Shown here: positions 8,456 to 17,925 of the stretch, piece by piece
Layout: each line of letters starts with the position of its first letter
Numbering within the stretch: the stretch's first letter is position 1
Assembly: GCA_963539215.1 (NCBI GenBank)
Contig: CAUTJT010000004.1
Coordinates: forward strand, 1 to 64,000
Reading direction: 5' to 3'
DNA from: CAURNT01 sp963539215
Lineage (GTDB): Bacteria; Fusobacteriota; Fusobacteriia; Fusobacteriales; Leptotrichiaceae
DNA: 64,000 nt
Made by a program: the position numbers and the translations under genes
The notes under the pieces: model-generated
Databases searched by the model: none
Seen by the model: only the letters and a program-made list of their open reading frames with translations
Told to the model about the DNA's origin: nothing

Positions 8456-9787
8456 TTATCTTTTGCCCATTCTTCCAAACCCTGGAATATTACCAGAATT
8501 TAACATTTTCATCATTTGTTTCATTTGTTCAAATTGTTTAATCAATTTATTTACTTGTGAAACATCTGTTCCAGAACCTTTAGCTATTCTTATTTTTCTA
8601 CTAGAAGCTTTTAAAAGACCAGGATTTCTTCTTTCTTCTACTGTCATAGAAAAAATTATAGCCTCAACTTTTTTCATTTCTTTTTCAGCAGAATTTATAT
8701 CTATTCCATCTAACGCTCCGCCCATACCAGGTAACATTTTTAATATTCCACCAAGAGAACCCATTCTTTTTATCAATTTAAATTGTTTTAAAAAATCTTC
8801 AAAATCAAATTGATTTTTTCTGAATTTTTTTTCCATTTCTTTTGCTTCTTTTTCATCAATAGCATCCTGTGCTTTTTCTACAAGAGAAACAACATCTCCC
8901 ATACCTAGTATTCTACTTGCAAGTCTATCAGGATGGAATATTGATATATCATCTAACTTTTCTCCCTCACTAATGTACTTAATTGGTTTACCAGAAACTT
9001 CTTTAATAGAAAGAGCTGCTCCTCCACGAGTATCTCCATCAAGTTTTGTTAATACTACTCCTGTAACATCTAAAATTTCATTAAAGTTTTTAGCAACATT
9101 AACAGCATCTTGCCCCGTCATTCCATCTACAACTAAAAGTATTTCTGTAGGATTAACAAGTTTTTTAACATTTTCTAACTCTTGCATTAAATCCTCATCT
9201 ATATGAAGTCTACCTGCTGTATCTATTAATACATAATCACTTCCTTGATTTTTAGCTTCTATTAATCCTTTTGAAACTATATCAAGTACATCACTACTTT
9301 CATGTATAGTAAAATATGGAGTATCTATTTGTTTTGCTAAAACTTCTAATTGTTTTTTAGCTGCTGGCCTATACACATCCGCTGCTATTAAAAAAGGTCT
9401 TTGTTTATCTTTTTTTAGTAATTTTGATAATTTAGCTGCAAAAGTTGTTTTACCTGCACCTTGTAATCCAACTAACATTATTATTGTAGGTTTATGTATA
9501 GATTTATTTAATAAAGTATTACTTCCTCCAAGTATTTCAATTAATTCATCATTTATTATTTTAATAAACTGTTGCTTAGGATTAACTCCTCTTATTACTT
9601 CTTGGCCTTCTGCTTTTTCTTTAATTCTAGAAACTAAACTTTTTACTACACCATAATTAACATCTGCTTCAAGTAATGCAAGTCTCACTTCTCTTAAAGC
9701 ATCTGATATATTACTTTCAGTTATTTTACTTTGTCCTGATATTTTCTTAAATGTATCTTGTAATTTATTCCCTAAGCTTTCAAACAC
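8456..9787 (-). CDS. ffh: Signal recognition particle protein Ffh (SRP54)
   Basis: GTPase that binds 4.5S RNA and signal sequences and delivers ribosome-nascent-chain complexes to FtsY at the membrane. The N domain is followed by a G domain with GLQGAGKTTFAAKL (P-loop), DTAGR and TKLDG. The C-terminal M domain is methionine-rich and ends near IPGFGRMGKR. The frame opens at ATG 9805, but that codon and the next ones are the Shine-Dalgarno AAGGAGG. The better start is GTG 9787, eight nt downstream, giving the normal N-terminus VFESLGNKLQ and about 443 residues. It overlaps the end of ylxM by 8 nt, the common ylxM-ffh arrangement. Confidence 0.93.
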   Translation of the reverse strand: MFESLGNKLQDTFKKISGQSKITESNISDALREVRLALLEADVNYGVVKSLVSRIKEKAEGQEVIRGVNPKQQFIKIINDELIEILGGSNTLLNKSIHKPTIIMLVGLQGAGKTTFAAKLSKLLKKDKQRPFLIAADVYRPAAKKQLEVLAKQIDTPYFTIHESSDVLDIVSKGLIEAKNQGSDYVLIDTAGRLHIDEDLMQELENVKKLVNPTEILLVVDGMTGQDAVNVAKNFNEILDVTGVVLTKLDGDTRGGAALSIKEVSGKPIKYISEGEKLDDISIFHPDRLASRILGMGDVVSLVEKAQDAIDEKEAKEMEKKFRKNQFDFEDFLKQFKLIKRMGSLGGILKMLPGMGGALDGIDINSAEKEMKKVEAIIFSMTVEERRNPGLLKASSRKIRIAKGSGTDVSQVNKLIKQFEQMKQMMKMLNSGNIPGFGRMGKR

Positions 9788-10112
9788 TAATAACACCTCC
9801 TTCATATTCTAGTATTAGTTTTTTTAACTTATGAATTTCAAAATCTTTTTCTAATTCTTTTAAATTTTTAATATATTTCATATCCTTTTCAAATATACCC
9901 AACATTTTTTCATATTTTTCAAGTCTTTTACACCCTCTTTTAATGTTGTCAAAAACAGCTTGTCTGCTAACATTAAAAGCTTCGGCTATTTCTGTAAGAC
10001 TATTATCTTCTTCAAGATAAGCTTCTAAATACTCTCTTTGTTTATTCGAAAATAGCTCTTTATAATATGAAAAAAGGCTAGAATATCTTACATATTCTTC
10101 TATTTCTCTCAT
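9780..10112 (-). CDS. ylxM: YlxM-family SRP-associated helix-turn-helix protein
   Basis: A 110-residue helical protein with a sigma-70-region-4-like helix-turn-helix (SLTEIAEAFNVSRQAVFDNIKR, about residues 38-60) and a charged C-terminal helix. In Gram-positive bacteria YlxM is encoded just before ffh and modulates SRP function. The same order is seen here with an 8-nt overlap, which supports the call. It follows the pseudouridine synthase after 12 nt in the ftsK-to-ffh operon. Confidence 0.85.
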   Translation of the reverse strand: MREIEEYVRYSSLFSYYKELFSNKQREYLEAYLEEDNSLTEIAEAFNVSRQAVFDNIKRGCKRLEKYEKMLGIFEKDMKYIKNLKELEKDFEIHKLKKLILEYEGGVISV

Positions 10113-10124
10113 TGTTCCCCAATC

Positions 10125-10811
10125 TTATAGGCTCTTTAAATAATTTATCTCATCTTGAGTCATTTTTCTATACTTACCTACGTCTATTCCTTTTAAAGTT
10201 AATTCTCCAACTTTAACTCTTTTTAAGCTTTTAACAGTATATCCTAAAGTTTCAAACATTTTTCTTATTTGTCTATTTCTTCCTTCATATATAGCTACCC
10301 TTATTTCTCTTTTAGATATTATCTTTACTTTAGCAGGTAATGTTCTTTGACCATCTATTACCACTCCATATTTAAGAGCATCTAAATGATCTTCTATTAT
10401 TTCTTTATCTATTTTAGCTATATAGCTCTTATATAACTTTTTTTTAGGATGCATAACATTATTATAAACATCTCCATCATTACTAATTATAATTAAACCT
10501 TCTGTCATATAATCAAGTCTACCAAAAGTAAATAGTCTCTTTTTAGATTTAATTAAATCTATTGCTAAAGTTCTTTTTAATTTATCTTCATTAGCGCATA
10601 ATACTCTTTTAGGCTTATTTAAGATGTAGTATTCATAATCTTTTTTTACCGTTATTTTTTCTCCATCTATTCTTACTATATCTCCTTCTTCTACCTCACT
10701 ACCAATAATAGCCACATTTTTATTAATGCTTACTCTACCTTCTATTATTAGCTCATCAGCTTTTCTTCTTGAGCAAAAACCTGATTCTGCTATATATTTA
10801 TTTATTCTCAT
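10125..10811 (-). CDS. rluB: RsuA/RluB-family 16S/23S rRNA pseudouridine synthase
   Basis: A 228-residue enzyme with an N-terminal S4 RNA-binding domain (MRINKYIAESGFCSRRKADE) and a catalytic domain containing GRLDYMTEGLIII, where the Asp is the nucleophile, and EGRNRQIRKM near the C-terminus. The family converts a single rRNA uridine to pseudouridine; RluB (23S) and RsuA (16S) cannot be told apart with confidence here. It overlaps scpB by 14 nt, a linkage (scpB-rluB) also common in Firmicutes. Confidence 0.85.
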   Translation of the reverse strand: MRINKYIAESGFCSRRKADELIIEGRVSINKNVAIIGSEVEEGDIVRIDGEKITVKKDYEYYILNKPKRVLCANEDKLKRTLAIDLIKSKKRLFTFGRLDYMTEGLIIISNDGDVYNNVMHPKKKLYKSYIAKIDKEIIEDHLDALKYGVVIDGQRTLPAKVKIISKREIRVAIYEGRNRQIRKMFETLGYTVKSLKRVKVGELTLKGIDVGKYRKMTQDEINYLKSL

Positions 10812-11325
10812 CTTCTTCCCTTCCTAGCCAATTACTTTTATCAAAAGCCATTAACTCATCTCTATTTTTAAGACCAAGATATCCATAAAAATCTTCTGTT
10901 ACTTCATAAAGATTAGGATTTCCTAAAGCCTTTTTCTTACCAACTACTTTAACTAATTTTTTTTCAAGAAGCACAGGAATTATATGATCTACTCCAGTAT
11001 TTCTTATTTCTTCTATTTCAGCTTTTGTTATAGGACCTTTGAATGCTATTATAGTAAGAACCTCAAGAGAAGATTTAGATAATTTTCTCATCTTTAGTTC
11101 TGGCATAAAATAGTTTTTTATTGTTTCGCCATTTAATGGATTTGTTCTAATGAATATATTTCCATCTTCAACAATAAAATTGACCCCTCTATTCTTATAT
11201 TCCTCAACTAATTCATTAACTAATTTATTTATTTCAACAATACCAACATTAAAAAAATTAGATAAATCATTTATACTTATTATTTCTTTTGACAAAAAAA
11301 CTAAAGCTTCTATATCCTCTTTCAT
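10798..11325 (-). CDS. scpB: Segregation and condensation protein ScpB
   Basis: Winged-helix subunit of the SMC-ScpAB condensin, which compacts and segregates the chromosome. The sequence KSSLEVLTIIAFKGPITKAEIEEIR is the ScpB core helix region (here around residues 88-112), followed by the second winged helix (LGNPNLYEVTEDF). The length of about 175 residues is typical. The frame opens at GTG 11331, but GGAG lies just before that, so ATG 11325 (spacing 5) is preferred. smc and scpA are not in the window. Confidence 0.88.
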   Translation of the reverse strand: MKEDIEALVFLSKEIISINDLSNFFNVGIVEINKLVNELVEEYKNRGVNFIVEDGNIFIRTNPLNGETIKNYFMPELKMRKLSKSSLEVLTIIAFKGPITKAEIEEIRNTGVDHIIPVLLEKKLVKVVGKKKALGNPNLYEVTEDFYGYLGLKNRDELMAFDKSNWLGREEDENK

Positions 11326-11333
11326 GTACACTC

Positions 11334-12392
11334 CTAATAATCTTCACTAGTTGAAATTAATATATCTTTAAATTTATCAAATTCTTGGAAAATATTTGCT
11401 ATACCATTTATTACAGCATAAATAGGTATATCTGCTATCGTTACTTTAAGTTTAAATTTATCTTCTATTTTTTGTTTAAGAAGTAATATAGAAGCTCCTC
11501 CACCTGATAAATGTATACCTGTTTCATAAATATCTGCTGCAATTTCTGGTGTTATCTCTTCTATAACCTTATCTATTTCATAGATTATATGATTAATACT
11601 TCTTTCTATTGCACTATTAACTTCTTCAACAGATATTTTAATTTCTTTAGGAATTCCACTTACAGATTCTGCACCTTTAATTTCATACATTTTAGTATTA
11701 TCTAATTCATTTGTTGCAAGTATTTTTAAATCTTCAGCTGTTTTTTCACCTATATTTAAATTATATTTTTCTCTAACATAATCTACTATATCCATATTTA
11801 ACTGATCACCAGCTACTTTTATAGAATGTGTTTTTGAAGCTCCTCCTGAAACTATAAAGGCTATTTCAGTAGTTCCTCCTCCTATATCCACTATTAAATG
11901 TCCTTTAGGTTCAAACATACTAATTCCTGCTCCTATAGCAGCTGCTATAGGTTCTTCAATTAAATAAACTTCTCTCGCTCCAGCTTCTTTAACTGCATCA
12001 ACAACAGCACGTCTTTCAACCTGAGTTACTCCACTTGGTACACATATTATTACTCTATCATTATATAACTCTCCCTCTTTTATTCTATCTAAAAATTTAG
12101 ATAACATTTTTTCTGTAATTTCGTATTCTGAGATAACTCCATTTTTAAGAGGTCTTTTTACTTCCATATATATTGGTGTTCTTCCCATTATTTCTTTTGC
12201 ACGAGTTCCTATAAATTCTATTTCACCATTATTTTTATTATTTATAGCAACATAAGTCGGTTCATCAATTACTATATTTTCTCCCTTAACATAAAGAACC
12301 GTATTCGCAGTTCCTAAATCTATTCCTATATCTTTAATATTTTTATTCATGAAAAAATAATTTTTAAATCTCTTTATTAATTTATTAAACAT
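11334..12392 (-). CDS. mreB: Rod-shape-determining actin homologue MreB
   Basis: A 352-residue actin-fold ATPase that forms membrane-associated filaments and positions peptidoglycan synthesis. Phosphate-binding motifs are GIDLGTANTVLYVKG near the N-terminus, the second in VDIGGGTTEIA, and an adenosine motif near HLSGGGASI. The first 15 residues (MFNKLIKRFKNYFF) form an amphipathic, basic extension before the fold that could add to membrane binding. GGGAG precedes the ATG by 6 nt. It lies between ftsK and scpB, without mreC or mreD beside it. Rod shape fits a leptotrichial cell. Confidence 0.92.
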   Translation of the reverse strand: MFNKLIKRFKNYFFMNKNIKDIGIDLGTANTVLYVKGENIVIDEPTYVAINNKNNGEIEFIGTRAKEIMGRTPIYMEVKRPLKNGVISEYEITEKMLSKFLDRIKEGELYNDRVIICVPSGVTQVERRAVVDAVKEAGAREVYLIEEPIAAAIGAGISMFEPKGHLIVDIGGGTTEIAFIVSGGASKTHSIKVAGDQLNMDIVDYVREKYNLNIGEKTAEDLKILATNELDNTKMYEIKGAESVSGIPKEIKISVEEVNSAIERSINHIIYEIDKVIEEITPEIAADIYETGIHLSGGGASILLLKQKIEDKFKLKVTIADIPIYAVINGIANIFQEFDKFKDILISTSEDY

Positions 12393-12406
12393 CTAAATCT
12401 CCCTTT

Positions 12407-14962
12407 CTAATAATTATTGTCCCCACCTATATATCTATTACTTGAATCTATAATGCTATTTTTCTTTAATTGTTCAAATATTCTCGATGCTCTATTAAAT
12501 CCTACTCTCAACTCTCTTTGAAGATAAGAAATTGATAATTTTTCATCTCTAGTCATTCTACTTGCTATTTCTATTGCTTGATCAAGATAAGGATCTCTAT
12601 CATCATCATTTTCATCAACACTTGCTAATACATTTTCATTATATACAGCTTTTTTACTACTTTTTATAATATCAGTCAACTGTTTTACCTCATCATCAGA
12701 TATAAAGGCCCCTTGTAATCTTTCAAGTTTAGCCTTACCATTATCAAGGAATAACATATCTCCTTTACCTAAAAGTTTATCTGCTCCAACTTGATCAAGT
12801 ATTGTTCTTGAATCTATAGATGATCTTAAAGCAAATGATATTCTACTTGGAAGATTAGCTTTTATTATTCCAGTTACTACATCTGCTGATGGTCTTTGAG
12901 TTGCAACTATTAAATGTATACCTACAGCACGAGCTTTTTGTGCTATTCTAGCTATAGATTTTTCTACATCATTTGATGCAACCATCATAAGATCTGCTAA
13001 TTCATCTATTACAATTACAATATATGGCATCTTATCATTTTTAAATTCTTTATTATATCCTTCTATATTTCTCATTCTAAATGAAGCTAATTTTCTATAT
13101 CTATCTTCCATTTCATTTACAGCCCATTTAAGTGCAACAGATGCCATATTAGGATCTGTAATTACTGGTGTTAATAAATGCGCTATACCATCATATAAAG
13201 TTAATTCTACCATCTTAGGATCTACCATTATAAACTTAACTTCATCATCACTTTTTTTACTTATTAATGAAGATATCATTGTATTTATTGCTATAGACTT
13301 ACCACTACCTGTTGTTCCTGCTATTAATAAATGTGGAAGTTTTGTAATATCTATAACTCTATTTTTACCAACTATATCCTTACCTAAAACAACCGGAAGT
13401 ATTCCTTCATTTAATGCATCTGAATGTATAATATTTGAGAAATATACAGGTTCTTTTATCTTATTTGGTGTTTCTATACCTATAGCATCTTTACCTGGAA
13501 TTGGAGCTTCTATTCTTATACTTTCGGCTTTTAAATACATTTTAATTTCATTTTCAAGCTCAGTAACTTTTTTAACCTTAACGTCTTGAGGTATTTTTAT
13601 TTCATATCTTGTTATAGTAGGTCCTGTTCCATAATCTACTACTTTTGCATCTATACCAAAATTACTAAGAACTGTTTCAAGTAAAGTAATGTTTGAATCT
13701 ATTTCTCTTTTCATTTCTTCTTTTTTTTCTGGATCCATTTGCTTATATTTAAAAACTTCTTCTACTGATCTATTTAACTCTTCATTATCTATACTATTTA
13801 AATCTTGATCTAATACAGATTCTTCTTCTAATATAGTTAATTCTTCAGGTTCTACATCCATTTGTTCTAATTTAAATTCTTCTTCTAAATTATTAACATA
13901 TTTATCATGTAATTCTTCATAATATTTGTTTTCAAAATTATACTCTTCAATTTTTTCTTCAGATAAGTTATTATCTCTGGCAAGTTCTTCTTGTTTTACT
14001 TTTTCTTGTCTCTCTATTTCAAGTTCACGTAATATTCTAGCTTGTTCTTCTCTTTTTTCTTTTTCCTCTTTTTCCTGTTTATCTATTCTTTCACAGTATT
14101 CTATCCATTCTTTTTTCTTTCTTTCAAGTTCACTTGGAGTATAAAAATCTTCCTTATCATCACTTTTATCCATATCTAATTTTTTAGATATTTCTTTATT
14201 TAATTTTTCATCTTTTAACTTAATAAATTGTTGTGAAAATTCTCTTTCTCTTTTTAAATCAATTTCTTCTTGTTTTTTTCTTTCATACTCTATTTTTAAT
14301 CTTAATACTTCTTTCTTTTTTTTATAATCTTCACTGTTATAGTATTCTAAAGTATTTAATATTGTTTTATATAACAATCTAATATATTTACTTAAAAAAA
14401 GACATAATGAAGAAAGTGTTAATAAAAGTAATATTAAAAATGTAGGTAATGCTCTGATTATTCTATAGAATGGTATTGCTAATACTGACCCTATTGCTCC
14501 ACCACCTCTAAATTCAAAAGTATATCCTATTAATTCGCTAATTGCATCAGAAAAATTATTTGATAAAGGTCCTATCCCTCCTGATGTTAGCATTAAAGAA
14601 TAAGAAAGGAAAAATACTATAAGTATAATTTTTCTTCCTATATATACTTTTCTTATTTTATTTCTATTAAATACTATATATGAATTTATACTTATTGCAA
14701 GTAGTAAAAATACATATACTGCATCACCAAATATAAATCTAAAGCCATATATTATACTATAAAGTATATTTTCAAAAGAAGAAACATCTTCTCCTTCTAT
14801 ATTTATATATCCTTTCATCAAAATTAAAAAATATACAAATACAGAAATTAAAACATAAAATATATTAATTAAAACATTTTTACCCTTCGTTTTATTTAAA
14901 ATATTATTCTTATTTTTTTTATCTATATCTTTATTTATTTTATTGACATTTTTTTTAGCCAT
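12407..14962 (-). CDS. ftsK: DNA translocase FtsK/SpoIIIE
   Basis: An 851-residue septal DNA pump. Several hydrophobic segments in residues 30-205 form the membrane anchor, followed by a highly charged Glu/Lys-rich linker (about 210-420). The RecA-like motor has Walker A AGTTGSGKS near 550 and Walker B-type VIVIDELADLM. A C-terminal winged-helix gamma domain (LSISYLQRELRVGFNRASRI, about 800-830) recognises KOPS-like sequences. It sorts and clears chromosome termini at division. It is first in a six-gene operon with mreB, scpB, rluB, ylxM and ffh. Confidence 0.93.
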   Translation of the reverse strand: MAKKNVNKINKDIDKKNKNNILNKTKGKNVLINIFYVLISVFVYFLILMKGYINIEGEDVSSFENILYSIIYGFRFIFGDAVYVFLLLAISINSYIVFNRNKIRKVYIGRKIILIVFFLSYSLMLTSGGIGPLSNNFSDAISELIGYTFEFRGGGAIGSVLAIPFYRIIRALPTFLILLLLTLSSLCLFLSKYIRLLYKTILNTLEYYNSEDYKKKKEVLRLKIEYERKKQEEIDLKREREFSQQFIKLKDEKLNKEISKKLDMDKSDDKEDFYTPSELERKKKEWIEYCERIDKQEKEEKEKREEQARILRELEIERQEKVKQEELARDNNLSEEKIEEYNFENKYYEELHDKYVNNLEEEFKLEQMDVEPEELTILEEESVLDQDLNSIDNEELNRSVEEVFKYKQMDPEKKEEMKREIDSNITLLETVLSNFGIDAKVVDYGTGPTITRYEIKIPQDVKVKKVTELENEIKMYLKAESIRIEAPIPGKDAIGIETPNKIKEPVYFSNIIHSDALNEGILPVVLGKDIVGKNRVIDITKLPHLLIAGTTGSGKSIAINTMISSLISKKSDDEVKFIMVDPKMVELTLYDGIAHLLTPVITDPNMASVALKWAVNEMEDRYRKLASFRMRNIEGYNKEFKNDKMPYIVIVIDELADLMMVASNDVEKSIARIAQKARAVGIHLIVATQRPSADVVTGIIKANLPSRISFALRSSIDSRTILDQVGADKLLGKGDMLFLDNGKAKLERLQGAFISDDEVKQLTDIIKSSKKAVYNENVLASVDENDDDRDPYLDQAIEIASRMTRDEKLSISYLQRELRVGFNRASRIFEQLKKNSIIDSSNRYIGGDNNY

Positions 14963-14988
14963 TATACCCTCCTCAAATCATTACTTTA

Positions 14989-14997
14989 ATTTTAACA
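14989..14997 (-). promoter_or_regulatory. Putative extended -10 of the ftsK operon
   Basis: Minus strand TGTTAAAAT (14997-14989) forms an extended -10 about 25 nt before the ATG, with a ribosome-binding site GAGGAGGG between. The -35 candidate TTTAAA is weak. Confidence 0.35.
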
Positions 14998-15070
14998 TAT
15001 TTAACACTTTTTTTAAAGAAAATATTATCAATAAATATATGGAAATATAAGAAAAATTAGATATAAAGAA

Positions 15071-15115
15071 AAAAGAGGGGTATAAAGAATATTTATCTTT
15101 ATCCCTCTCTTATTT
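15071..15115 (-). terminator. Terminator of the pyruvate dehydrogenase operon
   Basis: AGAGGG (15074-15079), a 2-base bulge, and ATAAAG (15082-15087) pair with CTTTAT (15097-15102) and CCCTCT (15103-15108). On the minus strand the stem is followed by a T-rich tail. It sits just beyond the E3 stop at 15129. Confidence 0.7.
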
Positions 15116-15128
15116 ATTTAAAAATTAA

Positions 15129-16856
15129 TTATTTTTTCTTTGGTGCATGTACTGCAAGTCCTAATACATCAGCAAATGCTTCATACATTACTTCTGAATA
15201 TGTAGGATGCCCATGTATAGTTTTTAACATTTCTTCAACAGTTATTTCCATTTCCATTATTGAAGATGCTTCATTTATTATTTCAGCTGCTGCTGGTCCT
15301 ATTATATGTACCCCTAATATTTCTCCATATTTCTTATCTGCAATAACTTTTATAAATCCAAAGTCTTCATCACTAGCTATAGCACGTCCATTAGCCGCAA
15401 AACTAAATTTACCTACTGAAATATCATATTGTTCTCTAGCTTGTTCTTCAGTTAATCCAACCATAGCAACTTCAGGCATTGTGTATATAGCAGCTGGTGT
15501 TAAGTCAAGTTTAGCTACATGATGATTACCATTAACAGCATTTTCTGCAGCAACTTCTCCCATTCTAAATGCAGCATGTGCTAACATCTTAGTTCCATTG
15601 ATATCTCCAGGTGCATATATTCCTTTAACTGAAGTTTCCATAAATTCATCAACTTTAATTCTTCCTCTTTCAAGTTCGAATTCAATTTCCCCTATACCTT
15701 CAAGATCTGGTACACGCCCTATAGAAAGTAGAGCTCTATCCACAATTAAATCTTCTTTACCTTCTAATTTAATACGTAATTTACCATTTTCTTCAATTAT
15801 TTCTTGAAGTTTAGTTGATGTCATTATAGTCATACCTTTTTTCTCAAGAGCTGTTCTTAGAGTATTTGAAACCTCTCCGTCCATTCCTGGAACTATTCTA
15901 TCCATCATTTCAACAACTGTAACTTTTGATCCAAATGTAGAGAATGCTTGTCCAAGTTCTACTCCAACAACTCCTCCACCAATTACTGCTAATGTTTGTG
16001 GTACTTCATTTAATTCTAATATATCATCACTTGTCATAACAAGCTTAGACTCTATTCCTGGTATACTTATTTTACTTACTTTTGATCCTCCAGCAAGTAT
16101 TATCTTATCAGTTTCAATAAGTTTTTCTCCATTAACTAATACATTTTTATCTTTAGTTATTGTTCCTACACCTTTAAATACATCTACTCCATTACTCTTT
16201 AATAAAGCACCTACTCCACCAACAAGTTTTTTAACAACTTTTGATTTCATTCCTAATACTTTTTCCATATCTACAGTGAAGTTAGGATTTTCTATCATTA
16301 TTCCACGTCCTGCAGCATGTTTTACACCTTCAATAATCTCTGCATTATGTAAGTATGCTTTAGTTGGAATACATCCTCTATTTAAACATGTTCCACCTAA
16401 TTCAGATTTTTCTACTACAGCTACTTTACCTCCTACTTGAGCAGCTTTAATTGCAGCTACATATCCAGCAGGTCCTCCACCTATAACTACTACATCATAA
16501 GCTTCTTCACTTTTCTTAGGTTTTGGAGTTTCTTCAACTACTTTTGGTGCTTCTTCAGCTTTAGGTTTAACATCTGATTTAGGTTCACTAGATGCACCTC
16601 CTGTCGGAGCATTTTCCCCTTCTTCTCCTAAATATCCTATAACTTCAGTTACAGGAACTGTTTCTCCAGCATTTTTTAATATAGCTATTAAATAACCATC
16701 TTCTTCTGCTTCAAGTTCCATATTTGTTTTATCTGTCATAATTTCTAAAATTATTTCACCTTGTTTAACTGGATCCCCTACCTTCTTTTTCCATTCAACA
16801 ATTTCACCCTCTGTCATATCTATCCCAGCTTTGGGCATGATAATTTCTAATGCCAT
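15129..16856 (-). CDS. lpdA: Dihydrolipoamide dehydrogenase (E3) with N-terminal lipoyl domain
   Basis: Last gene of the pyruvate dehydrogenase operon; it reoxidises dihydrolipoamide with NAD+. Residues 1-78 are a complete lipoyl domain with the lysine to be lipoylated at K43 in MTDKTNME. A Pro/Lys/Glu-rich hinge follows to about 118, then the flavoprotein: FAD site VVIGGGPAGYVAA, redox disulphide GGTCLNRGCIPT near 155, NAD site VIGGGVVGVE, and C-terminal catalytic HGHPTYSE. The total of 575 residues equals a normal E3 plus one lipoyl domain. It is the only lipoyl domain in the operon, because E2 lacks one. Lipoyl-E3 fusions are known elsewhere, for example in Mycoplasma and some clostridia. 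Confidence 0.93.
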   Translation of the reverse strand: MALEIIMPKAGIDMTEGEIVEWKKKVGDPVKQGEIILEIMTDKTNMELEAEEDGYLIAILKNAGETVPVTEVIGYLGEEGENAPTGGASSEPKSDVKPKAEEAPKVVEETPKPKKSEEAYDVVVIGGGPAGYVAAIKAAQVGGKVAVVEKSELGGTCLNRGCIPTKAYLHNAEIIEGVKHAAGRGIMIENPNFTVDMEKVLGMKSKVVKKLVGGVGALLKSNGVDVFKGVGTITKDKNVLVNGEKLIETDKIILAGGSKVSKISIPGIESKLVMTSDDILELNEVPQTLAVIGGGVVGVELGQAFSTFGSKVTVVEMMDRIVPGMDGEVSNTLRTALEKKGMTIMTSTKLQEIIEENGKLRIKLEGKEDLIVDRALLSIGRVPDLEGIGEIEFELERGRIKVDEFMETSVKGIYAPGDINGTKMLAHAAFRMGEVAAENAVNGNHHVAKLDLTPAAIYTMPEVAMVGLTEEQAREQYDISVGKFSFAANGRAIASDEDFGFIKVIADKKYGEILGVHIIGPAAAEIINEASSIMEMEITVEEMLKTIHGHPTYSEVMYEAFADVLGLAVHAPKKK

Positions 16857-16865
16857 GTTTCCTCC

Positions 16866-17915
16866 TTATATTAACATCGTAATTGGATTTTCTAGTAATT
16901 CTTTTAAGTCTTTCATGAATTTAGCTCCTGCTAATCCATCTACTACTCTATGATCTATAGTTAGTCCTAAGCTCATTATAGGTCTAACTTTAATTTCACC
17001 ATTTATTACAACTGGTTTTTCTATAGTTGCACTTACACCTAATATAGCCGAATTAGGTTGATTTATTATTGGTCCAAATGAAGAAACTCCATACATTCCT
17101 AAGTTACTTATAGTAAATGTTGAACCTTGTAATTCACTTGGAGCAAGTTTCATATTTAATGCTCTAGTTGTAACATCTTTAAGAGCTACAACAAGCTCAG
17201 ATAAACTCATTCTTTCTGCATTATATACAACCGGAGTTAATAAACCTCCATCAAATCCTACTGCCATGGCTAAATTAACATAATTATGTGCAATTATTGT
17301 TTGACCATCTGGAGTTAATGAAGAATTTAAGTATTTATGCTTCATTAAAGTCTTAACTACAGCTAATGATATTATATCTGTAACTGTAACTTTTTTTCCA
17401 GTTGATTCTAAAATTGGATCTAAAACTTTCTTTCTTAAAGCTATAACTTCTGTCATATCTATATCATAATTTAATGTAAATGTCGGTGCTGTTAAATAAC
17501 TTTCAACCATACGTTTTGATATAACTTTTCTCATTGCAGTCATAGGTATATGTTCAACTTCACCGTATTGATCTCTATTTTCAACAACAGGAACTTCCGT
17601 TTTAATAATTTCTTTTTCTTGTTGTTCAACTTTAACTTCTTGTTTAACATCTCCAATTAAGGCTAAAATATCATTTTTCATTATTTTACCTCTAATACCT
17701 GTTCCCTTAACACCTTGCCAATCAATTCCATTAACTTCAGCCATTCTTCTAGCAACAGGTGAAATCTTAACAAAAGCTTCTTCTTTATATGAAGCTACAT
17801 CATCCTTATGAACTCTTCCAAAAGCACCAGTTCCTGGTATTGCTGATAAATCAAGTTTTAATTGTGAAGCTAACTTTCTTGCAGCAGGTGTTGCTCTTAA
17901 TAATTCTTTTTCCAT
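16866..17915 (-). CDS. Dihydrolipoamide acyltransferase (E2) without a lipoyl domain, with two peripheral-subunit-binding domains
   Basis: A 349-residue E2 component. It starts directly with a peripheral-subunit-binding domain (RATPAARKLASQL to HKDDV, residues 6-41). A second copy follows (ISPVARRMAEVNGI to MKNDI, about 51-85), then a linker and a full catalytic domain from about 120 with the active-site DHRVVDG near 324. Normal E2 proteins begin with one to three lipoyl domains; none is present here. The start has a ribosome-binding site close to E1-beta, and the 10-nt gap leaves no room for a missing N-terminus. The complex must therefore use the lipoyl domain of E3. This reads as an intact gene, not a truncation. 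Confidence 0.9.
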   Translation of the reverse strand: MEKELLRATPAARKLASQLKLDLSAIPGTGAFGRVHKDDVASYKEEAFVKISPVARRMAEVNGIDWQGVKGTGIRGKIMKNDILALIGDVKQEVKVEQQEKEIIKTEVPVVENRDQYGEVEHIPMTAMRKVISKRMVESYLTAPTFTLNYDIDMTEVIALRKKVLDPILESTGKKVTVTDIISLAVVKTLMKHKYLNSSLTPDGQTIIAHNYVNLAMAVGFDGGLLTPVVYNAERMSLSELVVALKDVTTRALNMKLAPSELQGSTFTISNLGMYGVSSFGPIINQPNSAILGVSATIEKPVVINGEIKVRPIMSLGLTIDHRVVDGLAGAKFMKDLKELLENPITMLI

Positions 17916-17925
17916 ATCCTCACCT

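Noticed and set aside
16866..17915. E2 as a truncated or frameshifted gene missing its lipoyl domain
   Set aside because: Only 10 nt separate it from E1-beta, its start is well placed, and E3 has the lipoyl domain, so the architecture is complete as it stands.
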